DNA of 64,000 bases from Actinomycetes bacterium (GTDB lineage Bacteria; Actinomycetota; Acidimicrobiia; Acidimicrobiales; Microtrichaceae). The notes below the pieces were generated by a model. That model had not been told where the DNA came from. It saw nothing but the letters and a program-made list of their open reading frames with translations, and ran no database searches. A program made the position numbers and the translations under genes. The stretch's first letter is position 1, and each line of letters opens with the position of its first letter. This document shows positions 8,251-15,697 of this stretch, piece by piece. The stretch covers positions 1 through 64,000 of the forward strand of contig JAEVZA010000122.1 in NCBI GenBank assembly GCA_023392475.1. Direction: 5' to 3'.

Positions 8251-9909
8251 ATGCCGGACGGAGCTGCGGGGGACCGCTCCCCCGCCGCGGTCGACGTCGA
8301 GGTGCTGGTGATCGGCGCCGGCGTCACCGGCCTCTACCAGCTGTACCGCGCCCGCGAGGACGGGTTCTCGACGGTGCTGCTCGAGGCGGGCGACGGCGTC
8401 GGGGGCACCTGGTACTGGAACCGCTACCCCGAGGCGCGCTTCGACTCCGAGAGCTACACGTACGCGTACGTGTTCTCGGAGGAGATGTTCCGCGAGTGGG
8501 AGTGGTCGGAGCGCTTCGCCGGGCAGCCGGAGATCGAGCGCTACTTCCAGCGGTTCGTCGAGCGCTTCGACCTCGCGCCGCTCATCCACTTCGGCACGCG
8601 GGTCACCGGCGTGGTGTGGGACGCGGCGTCGGGCACCTGGACCGTCACGGCCGACGACGGCCGGCGGTGGGTGGCCCGCTACGTGGTGGCGGCGACGGGC
8701 ATGCTGTCGCTCCCGTACCTGCCCGACGTGCCGGGTCGCGACGACTTCCGCGGCGAGTCGCACCACACCGGGCTCTGGCCCGCCGAGGGCGTCGACGTCG
8801 CCGGCAAGCGGGTGGCGGTGGTCGGCACCGGGTCGAGCGGCGTCCAGGTCATCCCCCCGATCGCGGCCGAGGCCGCCGAGCTCGTCGTCTACCAGCGCAC
8901 GCCGAACTGGTGCACCCCGCTGAACAACGGACCGATCACCGCCGAGGAGCAGCAGGCCCTCCGGGACGACTTCGAACGGATCCGCCGGACGCTCGACACG
9001 TCGGCGACCGGGTTCCTGTCGCCGCCGCCCGAGCGCATGTCCACGGAGGACACGCCCGAGGAGCGGCTCGCGTTCTACGAGACGATGTGGGCGAGCCCCG
9101 GCTTCGCCAAGCTGCTCGCCAACTACAAGGACCTGTTGAGCGACCCCGAGGTCAACCGCGAGTGGTGCGACTTCGTGGCCGGCAAGGTGCGGGGCCTCGT
9201 GCAGGACCCGGCGACCGCCGAGCGGCTCATCCCCACCGACCACCGCTACGGCGAGAAGCGCCCGCCGTTCGTGACCGGCTACTACGAGGTCTTCAACGAG
9301 CCGCACGTCTCGCTGGTGCCGCTGGTGGAGGATCCGATGGTCCGGATCACCGAGACCGGCATCGAGACGGCGAGCGGCCACCGCGAGTTCGACGTGATCG
9401 TGTGGGCGACCGGGTTCGACTACGGCACGGGCCAGCTGCGGCGCCTCGGCGTGCGTGGCGTGGACGGGCTCGCCCTTGAGGACCACTGGGCCGACGGCCC
9501 GCTCACCTACCTCGGGGTCCAGTCGACCGGCTTCCCCAACTTCTTCTTCCCCGGCGGCCCGCACGGGGCGAGCGCGAACGTGCCCCGGTACAACACGGAC
9601 CAGGCGAGCTACGTCGCCGACCTCCTCGTGGCGATGCGCGACCAGGGCCACGACGTCGTCGACGTGCCGGAGGCGCTCGAGCTCGAGTTCACCGGCATGA
9701 TCGACCAGCTGTCCCGGCACGTGCCGTTCACGAAGATCAGCTACTTCTTCGGGTCGAACATCCCGGGCAAGCCCGTGAAGAACCTGCTGAACCCCGGCGG
9801 TCGACCGATGTTGTTCCGCTACATCCAGGACCTCCGCGACGACGGCTACGCCTCGCTCGACCTGTCGTCCGCGCCCGGGGCGCCGGCCGACGACGAGGTG
9901 GCCTCGTGA
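8251..9909 (+). CDS. Flavin-containing monooxygenase, Baeyer-Villiger (cyclohexanone monooxygenase-like) type
   Basis: A 552-residue FAD/NADPH monooxygenase. It has the FAD Rossmann motif GAGVTGLYQ near the N-terminus, GGTWYWNRYPEARFDSESY, the Baeyer-Villiger fingerprint FRGESHHTGLWP (FxGxxxHxxxW), and the NADPH motif GTGSSGVQ, then WATGFDYGTG. Such enzymes insert oxygen next to a ketone to give esters or lactones. The ATG at 8251 is chosen over the GTG at 8230 because GAGGGGGACC sits directly before it. An SDR and an HSL-type hydrolase follow with 4-nt overlaps, giving a logical series: alcohol to ketone, ketone to ester or lactone, ester hydrolysis. Operator A lies upstream. Confidence 0.88.
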   Translation: MPDGAAGDRSPAAVDVEVLVIGAGVTGLYQLYRAREDGFSTVLLEAGDGVGGTWYWNRYPEARFDSESYTYAYVFSEEMFREWEWSERFAGQPEIERYFQRFVERFDLAPLIHFGTRVTGVVWDAASGTWTVTADDGRRWVARYVVAATGMLSLPYLPDVPGRDDFRGESHHTGLWPAEGVDVAGKRVAVVGTGSSGVQVIPPIAAEAAELVVYQRTPNWCTPLNNGPITAEEQQALRDDFERIRRTLDTSATGFLSPPPERMSTEDTPEERLAFYETMWASPGFAKLLANYKDLLSDPEVNREWCDFVAGKVRGLVQDPATAERLIPTDHRYGEKRPPFVTGYYEVFNEPHVSLVPLVEDPMVRITETGIETASGHREFDVIVWATGFDYGTGQLRRLGVRGVDGLALEDHWADGPLTYLGVQSTGFPNFFFPGGPHGASANVPRYNTDQASYVADLLVAMRDQGHDVVDVPEALELEFTGMIDQLSRHVPFTKISYFFGSNIPGKPVKNLLNPGGRPMLFRYIQDLRDDGYASLDLSSAPGAPADDEVAS

Positions 9910-10652
9910 GCCTCGAGGGGCGCACGGCGATCGTCACCGGCGGCGCGTCCGGGATGGGACGCGCGGGCGCAGCGCTGTTCGCCGCCGACGGTGCGCACGT
10001 CGTGGTCGTCGACCGCGACGCCGAGGCGGCCGCCGAGGCGGTCGACCGGATCCGCGCCGATGGCGGCTCGGCCGAGCACCACGTGCTGGACCTCGCCGAC
10101 CAGTCGGCGATCGCGCCGTGGTGCGAGTCGCTCGACCACGAGGTCGTCGACGTGCTCTTCAGCCACGCCGGCGTCCCCGGTCCACCGGGCTGGAAGTTCG
10201 ACGAGGCGAGCTGGAACGAGACGATGGCGGTCAACGTGTGGGCGCCGATGGAGCTCACCCGCCAGCTCCTCCCCCGACTGCGCCGCTCGCCCGCGGCGTC
10301 CCTCATCTACACGGCCTCCACCTCGGGCATCCGGGCCGTGCCGGGCCTGCTCACCTACGCCGCGAGCAAAGGCGCGCTCGTGCAGTTCGTGCGGTCGCTC
10401 GCCGTGCAGCTCGCACCCGAGGGCATCCGCGCCAACGCCATCTGCCCGGGCGCGACGGACACGCCGGCGCTGCGGCGGGACATCGAGGACGGCACCGTGA
10501 CCGCGTCGGTCGAGCAGATCGCCGAGCACATCCCGATGCGCCGGCTCGGCACCGTCGACGACGTCGCCGCGCTCGCGCTGTTCCTCGCGTCCGATGCGTC
10601 GGCCTACGTCACCGGCCTCGCCATCCCCGTCGACGGCGGGGTGACCGCATGA
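9906..10652 (+). CDS. Short-chain dehydrogenase/reductase
   Basis: A 248-residue classical SDR. It has TGGASGMG for the dinucleotide and VVDRD after strand 2, suggesting NAD(H) preference. It also has TASTSGI with the catalytic Ser, and YAASKGA with Tyr and Lys. The C-terminal VDGGVTA is typical. It overlaps the monooxygenase stop (GTGA at 9906-9909) and the following hydrolase start by 4 nt, so all three are translated together. It probably interconverts an alcohol and the ketone used by the monooxygenase; that is inference from position. LFSHAGVPG replaces the usual NNAG motif, with Ser-His instead of Asn-Asn, which is uncommon. Confidence 0.85.
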   Translation: MSLEGRTAIVTGGASGMGRAGAALFAADGAHVVVVDRDAEAAAEAVDRIRADGGSAEHHVLDLADQSAIAPWCESLDHEVVDVLFSHAGVPGPPGWKFDEASWNETMAVNVWAPMELTRQLLPRLRRSPAASLIYTASTSGIRAVPGLLTYAASKGALVQFVRSLAVQLAPEGIRANAICPGATDTPALRRDIEDGTVTASVEQIAEHIPMRRLGTVDDVAALALFLASDASAYVTGLAIPVDGGVTA

Positions 10653-11686
10653 CCGGCACCCGCGCCCTCCGGGACGACCCGCGCGTCGATCCGCGCCTCG
10701 TCGCCGCGGTCGAGCCGTACGGGCTCGCCGACGCGCTCCCCCCGTCGCGCCTGGACGCCACCGCGCCGCTCGACGTCATCCGCGGCGCGCTCGGGAAGCT
10801 CGAGGCGGGCAGCGCACCCATGGCCGCGCTGGCGGTGGCGGGGCTCGAGCCGGTCGTCGGCGTCGAGCGCACGGTCGAGGCGGTCGCCCGGGACGACGGC
10901 TCGGAGATCACGGTCCACGTGCACCGGCCCAGCGGTGCCGACGGCCCGCTCCCCGGCGTGCTCCACCTGCACGGCGGTGGCTGCGTCATGCTCTCGGCCG
11001 CCGACGACACCTACGTGCGCTGGCGCGACGAGCTCGCGTCGCTCGGGCTCGTCGTCGTCGGCGTGGAGTTCCGCAACGGCGCGGGGCGCCTCGGTCCCCA
11101 CCCGTTCCCCGCGGGGCTCGACGACTGCACGACCGCACTCGGGTGGCTGCACGCCGAGCGGGCGCGCCTCGGCGTCGACCGGATCGTGCTGTCGGGCGAC
11201 TCCGGCGGCGGCAACCTGGCGCTCGCCACGACGCTCCGCGCCGGGCGAGCGGGCGTGCTGGACCGGATCGACGGCGTCTACGTCCTCTGCCCGTACATCT
11301 CCGGCGACTACGCGGACCCGCCGGCCGACCTGGGCTCGCTGCGCGAGCACGACGGCATCCTGGTGTCGGTCGCGCTGATGGGCGCGATGGCCAAGGCGTA
11401 CACGCCCGACCCGGCCGACGCGCGCGATCCGCTCGCCTGGCCGTTGCACGCCACCGACGAGGACCTCGTCGGGCTGCCCCCGCACGTCATCTCGGTGAAC
11501 GAGCTGGACCCGCTGCGCGACGAGGGCCTCGCCCACTACCGGCGGCTGCTCGCGGCGGGCGTCGCGGCCCGGTGCCGCACCGTCAACGGCACCATCCACG
11601 CGTCGGAGAACAACTACCTGGCCGTCATCCCCGACGTCGCCCGGTCCACGCTCGCCGACATCGCCGCCTTCGCCCGATCGCTCTGA
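10649..11686 (+). CDS. Alpha/beta hydrolase of the hormone-sensitive-lipase (HSL) esterase family
   Basis: A 345-residue esterase. It has the oxyanion-hole motif LHLHGGGCVML (about residues 107-117), the nucleophile elbow SGDSGGGNLAL with the catalytic Ser, an Asp in NELDPLRDEG and a His in GTIHASEN. HSL-family enzymes cleave carboxylic esters, and with the Baeyer-Villiger enzyme upstream an ester or lactone product is a natural substrate. The start ATG overlaps the SDR stop (10649-10652). A long inverted repeat follows 18 nt after the stop and probably ends the transcript. Confidence 0.85.
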   Translation: MTGTRALRDDPRVDPRLVAAVEPYGLADALPPSRLDATAPLDVIRGALGKLEAGSAPMAALAVAGLEPVVGVERTVEAVARDDGSEITVHVHRPSGADGPLPGVLHLHGGGCVMLSAADDTYVRWRDELASLGLVVVGVEFRNGAGRLGPHPFPAGLDDCTTALGWLHAERARLGVDRIVLSGDSGGGNLALATTLRAGRAGVLDRIDGVYVLCPYISGDYADPPADLGSLREHDGILVSVALMGAMAKAYTPDPADARDPLAWPLHATDEDLVGLPPHVISVNELDPLRDEGLAHYRRLLAAGVAARCRTVNGTIHASENNYLAVIPDVARSTLADIAAFARSL

Positions 11687-11703
11687 GCGGGCGGCTCGGA
11701 CAC

Positions 11704-11837
11704 GCCGGCCGGGAACTCGGGGCGCGCCCCGACCTACCGGATCCGGCGATCTCGGGGCCGGACGGACGCTGAGCGACCCGTGGCCCCCGAGATCGGCGGA
11801 TCGGACGACTCGGGGGCGGCCCCGAGTTCCGGCCGGG
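11704..11837. repeat. Long imperfect inverted repeat (arms about 56 bp, loop about 21 nt)
   Basis: The left arm runs from 11705 (CCGGCCGGGAACTCGGGG) to about 11760. The right arm, from 11782 to about 11836, carries the complement (GGCCCCGAGTTCCGGCCGG) with a few mismatches and one-base gaps. Around the loop, GATCTCGGGGCC at the left pairs with GGCCCCCGAGATC at the right. It follows the hydrolase stop and could act as a strong terminator, but it is far longer than an ordinary one and has the shape of a small non-coding mobile repeat. Confidence 0.65.
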
Positions 11838-11933
11838 AGGTCGGGGATCCGCGGTGCGATCCGGCCGGGAGGTCGAGGCCGCCCGTCGGCCCTGGCCACG
11901 TCCCGCTCGCCGGGACGGCGTACCGCAGAATTC

Positions 11934-11952
11934 GACCGATCGGTCTAATCTC
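11934..11952 (+). promoter_or_regulatory. Operator B: GACCGATCGGTCTAATCTC
   Basis: A perfect 12-bp palindrome GACCGATCGGTC is followed by TAATCT as a -10 candidate. It differs by one base in 19 from operator A at 8106-8124, so one regulator probably controls both the monooxygenase unit and the PhyH-type dioxygenase. Confidence 0.65.
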
Positions 11953-12014
11953 GGTGGCGTCCCCACGGGCCGGAGTCGACCCATCGGGAGCGGCGTGTCA
12001 CAGGGGGTGTCGCG

Positions 12015-12836
12015 GTGAGCATGACGGAACCTCGGACCGAGACCGGTGACCGGGGCCTCGACACCCCGTACCCCGTCACCGAGGAGCAGGTGCGGAGCCT
12101 CCAGCAGGACAGCTGGGCGTCGCTGCCCGGCCTGCTCGACGCCGACACCGCCACCGCGCTGCGCGACGCGCTGCTGGCCGCCGAGCCGCGCACCACGATC
12201 AGCGGCCCGACGAAGCCCGCAGCGGACCCGACCGCGCTGCTCAGCCACGAGGGCGTCGCCTGGCGAGACCCGTTCGTGCGGAGCGTCGCGACGTCGCGCC
12301 GGCTCTCGAGCGCGGTGGTCGCCCTGACCGAGCAGGCCGACGCGCTCTTCTGCCAGGACATCAGCTTCTTCAAGCCCGAGGGCGCCGCGCCCATCACGTA
12401 CCACCAGGACTACTCGTACTGGCCGTTCGACCGGAAGGGCTGCGTGACGCTGTGGATCGCGCTCGTCGACCTCACGGCCGACATGGGTTCGCTCCGCTAC
12501 CTCAAGGGCTCGCACCTCGAGGGCCCGCTCGGGCTCATCGAGCAGCGCGACATCCGCGAGACGTACCCGCACCTGCGCGACAGCGAGGTCGTGGGCGGCC
12601 AGGCGATGCAGGCCGGCGACGCCCGCGCGCACTGGGAGCTCACGCTGCACGGGTCGGGCCGCAACAAGGGCCCGGGCCGGCGGGAGGCCGTCGCGTTCCG
12701 GTACATCCGCAGCGACACGATCTACATCGGGCTCACGCACCCCCACTACGACCAGTTCGGACTCGAGCCGGGGCAGCGCTTCGTCGACAACGACGCGTTC
12801 CCGCACGTCGACGCGCACGGCCTCGTCGAGGAGTAG
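12015..12836 (+). CDS. Phytanoyl-CoA dioxygenase (PhyH)-family Fe(II)/2-oxoglutarate oxygenase
   Basis: A 273-residue protein with the double-stranded beta-helix iron ligands of PhyH enzymes: HQD in ITYHQDYSYWPFD (His and Asp, about residues 134-136), and a distal His in GDARAHWELTLHGSGRNKG. The conserved sequence MGSLRYLKGSHLEGPL matches the family segment before the distal His. Such enzymes hydroxylate lipids, branched acyl-CoAs or natural products. The GTG at 12015 is 7 nt after AGGGGG, a better spacing than the ATG at 12021. It is a monocistronic gene with operator B 62 bp upstream and stem-loop (b) 20 bp after its stop. Confidence 0.85.
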   Translation: MSMTEPRTETGDRGLDTPYPVTEEQVRSLQQDSWASLPGLLDADTATALRDALLAAEPRTTISGPTKPAADPTALLSHEGVAWRDPFVRSVATSRRLSSAVVALTEQADALFCQDISFFKPEGAAPITYHQDYSYWPFDRKGCVTLWIALVDLTADMGSLRYLKGSHLEGPLGLIEQRDIRETYPHLRDSEVVGGQAMQAGDARAHWELTLHGSGRNKGPGRREAVAFRYIRSDTIYIGLTHPHYDQFGLEPGQRFVDNDAFPHVDAHGLVEE

Positions 12837-12855
12837 CCGGCGCTGCATCCCCTCC

Positions 12856-12909
12856 CCGTTCTGTGTCGCACAACGGGGGCCAGGGCCGACGTTCCACGAC
12901 ACAGAACGG
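12856..12909. repeat. Stem-loop (b) of the CGTTCTG family
   Basis: Perfect 13-bp arms CCGTTCTGTGTCG (12856-12868) and CGACACAGAACGG (12897-12909), with weaker pairing continuing inward. It lies between the PhyH-type gene stop and the P450 operator. A terminator role is likely, but no T-run follows. Confidence 0.7.
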
Positions 12910-12955
12910 TGGGCGGGAGGTCGTTGACGGGGTCGGCCCCGCCCTGCCAAGCTCC

Positions 12956-12987
12956 GCAATTGATGTCACCGTCGTGACACCAATTGC
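12956..12987. promoter_or_regulatory. Operator-like inverted repeat upstream of the P450-SDR-TetR unit
   Basis: Left arm GCAATTGATGTCAC (12956-12969), 4-nt centre CGTC, right arm GTGACACCAATTGC (12974-12987). Thirteen of 14 positions pair. It ends 53 bp before the P450 start and is A/T-rich compared with its surroundings. The TetR encoded as the third gene of the downstream unit is a possible binder. Too little is visible of the -35 and -10 elements to place the promoter. Confidence 0.65.
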
Positions 12988-13040
12988 TGCCGACGGCAGC
13001 GGTCCACGAGCAGATCCAGCCGGCAAGGGGGCTCCAGCCG

Positions 13041-14243
13041 ATGACCACCACCGAGAGGGCGGCGGCGTACTACGACCCGTACGACGTCGAGATCAACGCC
13101 GATCCGTACCCGGCGTTCGCGGCGCTCCGGGCCGAGGCGCCCGTCTACTACAACGACGTCCACGACTTCTGGGCGCTGAGCCGCTTCGACGACATCGACC
13201 GCGCCATCCGTGACAACGAGACCTTCATCTCCGGCCGCGGCGGGATCCTCGAGCTGATCAAGGCCGGCATCGAGATGCCGCCGGGGATCCTCATCTTCGA
13301 GGACCCGCCGACGCACACGGTGCACCGCCGGCTCCTCTCCCGCGTCTTCACGCCGAAGCGGGTCGCCGAGCTCGAGCCCAAGGTGCGCGAGTACTGCATC
13401 CAGTGCCTCGACCCGTTCGTCGGCGAGGAGGAGTTCGACTTCATCCGCCACCTCGGCGCGCAGGTCCCGATGAAGACGATCAGCATGCTGCTCGGCATTC
13501 CCGAGGAGGACCAGGAGGCGGTCCGGGACTACGTCGACGCCACGCTCCGCACCCAGGAGGGCGAGCCCATGGAGGTGGGCGACAGCATCGCGAGCGGCGA
13601 CATCTTCGCCGACTACATCGACTGGCGGGCCGACCACCCCTCCGACGACCTCATGACCGACCTGCTGCAGGCCACCTTCGAGGACGAGACCGGCACGACC
13701 CGCTCCCTGACCCGCGACGAGATCCTCACCTACGTCAACGTGATCGCCGGCGCCGGCAACGAGACCACCAACCGGCTCATCGGCTGGACCGGTCGAACGC
13801 TCGCCGACCACCCCGACCAGCGCCACGAGCTGGTCGACGACCACTCGCTCATTCCGAACGCGATCGAGGAGCTGCTCCGCTTCGAGGGGCCGGCGCCGCA
13901 CGTCGGCCGCTACGTCGCGAAGGACGTGGAGATCGACGGCACCACGGTCCCCGCGGGGAGCGCCATCCTCCTGCTGCTCGGATCCGGCAACCGCGACGAG
14001 CGCCGCTGGGACGACGCCGACCGGTTCGACATCCACCGCGAGGTCGGCCAGATCCTCTCCTTCGGCTACGGCATCCACTTCTGCCTCGGCGCCGCGCTCG
14101 CCCGCATGGAGGGACGCGTCGCCCTCGAGGAGATCCTCACCCGCTTCCCCGACTGGGAGGTCGACCTCGAGCGGGCGCACCTGTCACCGACGTCCACCGT
14201 CCGGGGCTGGGAGACGCTCCCGGTGAAGCTGGGAGCGAGCTGA
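13041..14243 (+). CDS. Cytochrome P450
   Basis: A 400-residue soluble bacterial P450. The I-helix oxygen-binding motif AGAGNETTNR lies near residue 245, the K-helix ExxR is in EELLRFE, and the heme loop is FGYGIHFCLGAALAR with the Cys thiolate ligand. It begins AAYYDPYDVEINADPYPAF, closely resembling the P450 at 51025-52239 (DLYYDPYDFDLDADPYPTF); both also share the end TSTVRGWE.LPV, so they are paralogues. The ATG at 13041 follows AAGGGGG with good spacing. The stop overlaps the SDR start (TGATG). It probably hydroxylates a hydrophobic substrate; no ferredoxin or reductase gene is nearby. Confidence 0.9.
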   Translation: MTTTERAAAYYDPYDVEINADPYPAFAALRAEAPVYYNDVHDFWALSRFDDIDRAIRDNETFISGRGGILELIKAGIEMPPGILIFEDPPTHTVHRRLLSRVFTPKRVAELEPKVREYCIQCLDPFVGEEEFDFIRHLGAQVPMKTISMLLGIPEEDQEAVRDYVDATLRTQEGEPMEVGDSIASGDIFADYIDWRADHPSDDLMTDLLQATFEDETGTTRSLTRDEILTYVNVIAGAGNETTNRLIGWTGRTLADHPDQRHELVDDHSLIPNAIEELLRFEGPAPHVGRYVAKDVEIDGTTVPAGSAILLLLGSGNRDERRWDDADRFDIHREVGQILSFGYGIHFCLGAALARMEGRVALEEILTRFPDWEVDLERAHLSPTSTVRGWETLPVKLGAS

Positions 14244-14995
14244 TGGGCGAGCTGCAGGACAAGGTCGCCGTCATCACCGGCGCGGGCTCCGGCATGGGCA
14301 AGGCCTCGGTGAAGGTCTTCCTCCGCGAGGGCGCCACGGTCGTCGCCGCCGACATCAGCGGCGCCGAGGCCACGACGGCCGAGGAGGCCGCCGCCGAGCA
14401 GGGCGGCGGCGAGGTGCTGCCCGTGCACTGCGACGTCACCAAGGAGCCCGACGTCGAGGCCCTCTTCGCGCGGGCGCTCGACACCTACGGCCGCGTGGAC
14501 TCCGTCCTCAACGTCGCCGGCATCGCCGACGGCGGGCTCCTCACCGAGCTGTCGATGGAGACCTACGACCGCATCATGGAGGTCAACCTCCGCGGCGTCG
14601 TCCTCGGCATGAAGCACGGCATCGCCGCGCTCCTGCGCTCGGGCGGCGGGTCGGTCACGAACTGGTCCTCGGTCGGCGGGCTCAACGGCGCGGCCGGCAC
14701 GTCGGTGTACTCGGCGTCCAAGGCCGGCGTGCTCGCCGCCACGAAGTCGGGCGCCGTCGAGTTCGGCGACCAGGGCGTGCGCGTGAACGCCATCTGCCCC
14801 GGCTTCATCCTCACCGAGATCATGGGTGCCATGGGCGCCGACCTCCCGGGCATCAAGGAGAAGGCGGCCCTCAACCGGGCCGGCCTCCCCCACGAGGTGG
14901 CCGAGGTCGGCGCGTTCCTCGCCTCCGACCGAGCGTCGTTCGTGACCGGCGCGGTCATCCCCGTCGACGGCGGCTGGTCGGCGAAGCTCGCGTGA
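14243..14995 (+). CDS. Short-chain dehydrogenase/reductase
   Basis: A 250-residue SDR with TGAGSGMG, VAADIS (Asp after strand 2, NAD-type), NVAGIADG, NWSSVGGL with the active Ser and YSASKAG with the catalytic Tyr and Lys, ending in VDGGWSAKLA. It shares one base with the P450 stop and 4 nt with the TetR start. It probably oxidises the alcohol formed by the P450; this is inferred from gene order. Confidence 0.87.
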   Translation: MGELQDKVAVITGAGSGMGKASVKVFLREGATVVAADISGAEATTAEEAAAEQGGGEVLPVHCDVTKEPDVEALFARALDTYGRVDSVLNVAGIADGGLLTELSMETYDRIMEVNLRGVVLGMKHGIAALLRSGGGSVTNWSSVGGLNGAAGTSVYSASKAGVLAATKSGAVEFGDQGVRVNAICPGFILTEIMGAMGADLPGIKEKAALNRAGLPHEVAEVGAFLASDRASFVTGAVIPVDGGWSAKLA

Positions 14996-15621
14996 GCCGC
15001 GCCGCGGCGGCGCCCACACGTCGTCGCTACGACAACTCCCGCCGGAGCGAGCAGGCGGCGGCGACGCGGGAGCGCATCCTCGCCGCGGGCTGCGAGCTCG
15101 TTCGGGAGTCGGACGTGCGCGACTGGCAGGGGCTCACGGTCCCGGCCGCGGCGGAGCGCGCCGGCGTGAGCCCGCGCACCGTGTACCGCCACTTCACCTC
15201 CGAGCTCGGGCTGCGGCAGGCCGTGATGGCGGCCATGGAGCAGCGGGCCGGGATCGACCTCGCCCACCTCGCGCTCGGCGACGTCGCCGACGCCGCGGCC
15301 CGCATCTTCGACCAGCTCGGCGGCTACCGCGCGGCCGCGCCGACCGAGGCCGACCCGGTGCTCAGCGCCACGGGCGCTCGGCAGCGGGAGGCGCTGGTCG
15401 CCGCCGTGGCCGACGCGGCGGAGGGCTGGACGCCGGAGGAGCGTGCGCTCGGCGCCGCGGTGCTCGACGTCCTGTGGTCGCCCGCCGCGTACGAGCGGCT
15501 GGTCGGCAGCTGGGAGCTCACGCCCGAGGCCGCGACGACGGCGCTGACGTGGGCGGTCCGCCTGGTCGAGTCCGCGGTGCGGGCCGGTCCGGCACCGATT
15601 GACAATACTACGAACTCGTAG
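14992..15621 (+). CDS. TetR-family regulator, third gene of the P450 unit
   Basis: A 209-residue regulator. The helix-turn-helix is at about residues 40-65 (TVPAAAERAGVSPRTVYRHF). The C-terminal part has no recognised ligand signature. The GTG overlaps the SDR stop by 4 nt. Its last codons and TAG stop (15619-15621) lie inside a perfect palindrome (15606-15623), which itself lies between the -35 and -10 of the next operon. The gene end thus doubles as the control site of the downstream operon, and this protein is the obvious candidate to bind it. Confidence 0.85.
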   Translation: MSRAAAAPTRRRYDNSRRSEQAAATRERILAAGCELVRESDVRDWQGLTVPAAAERAGVSPRTVYRHFTSELGLRQAVMAAMEQRAGIDLAHLALGDVADAAARIFDQLGGYRAAAPTEADPVLSATGARQREALVAAVADAAEGWTPEERALGAAVLDVLWSPAAYERLVGSWELTPEAATTALTWAVRLVESAVRAGPAPIDNTTNS

Positions 15622-15627
15622 TAAATC
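15599..15627 (+). promoter_or_regulatory. Promoter of the nine-gene catabolic operon with an operator in its spacer
   Basis: TTGACA (15599-15604) is a perfect -35 hexamer. After 17 nt comes TAAATC (15622-15627), a weak -10. The spacer contains the palindrome TACTACGA-AC-TCGTAGTA (15606-15623), 8-bp perfect arms. A repressor bound there would block RNA polymerase directly. The promoter overlaps the last 23 bases of the TetR gene. Confidence 0.75.
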
Positions 15628-15697
15628 AGGAACCGACCCCGGGACCGGGTGCTCCACCTCGGAGCCCCGACCGCCGCCCGGGGACGAGGGGGACGGC

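Larger units (their letters stand above)
11687..12014. other. 328-bp intergenic region with a long hairpin, short repeats and operator B
   Basis: There is no gene. It holds a large inverted repeat (11704-11837) and a third copy of a GGCCGGGA..TCG motif at 11863-11878. Operator B at 11934-11952 lies 62 bp before the PhyH-type gene. Nothing else is evident. Confidence 0.7.

Noticed and set aside
5992..9720. A very long open frame (over 1200 codons) on the minus strand.
   Set aside because: It lies fully antisense to the E1 and monooxygenase genes, is built of Arg/His/Gly/Asp-rich low-complexity sequence and shows no domain. Such frames are usual in DNA of this GC content.
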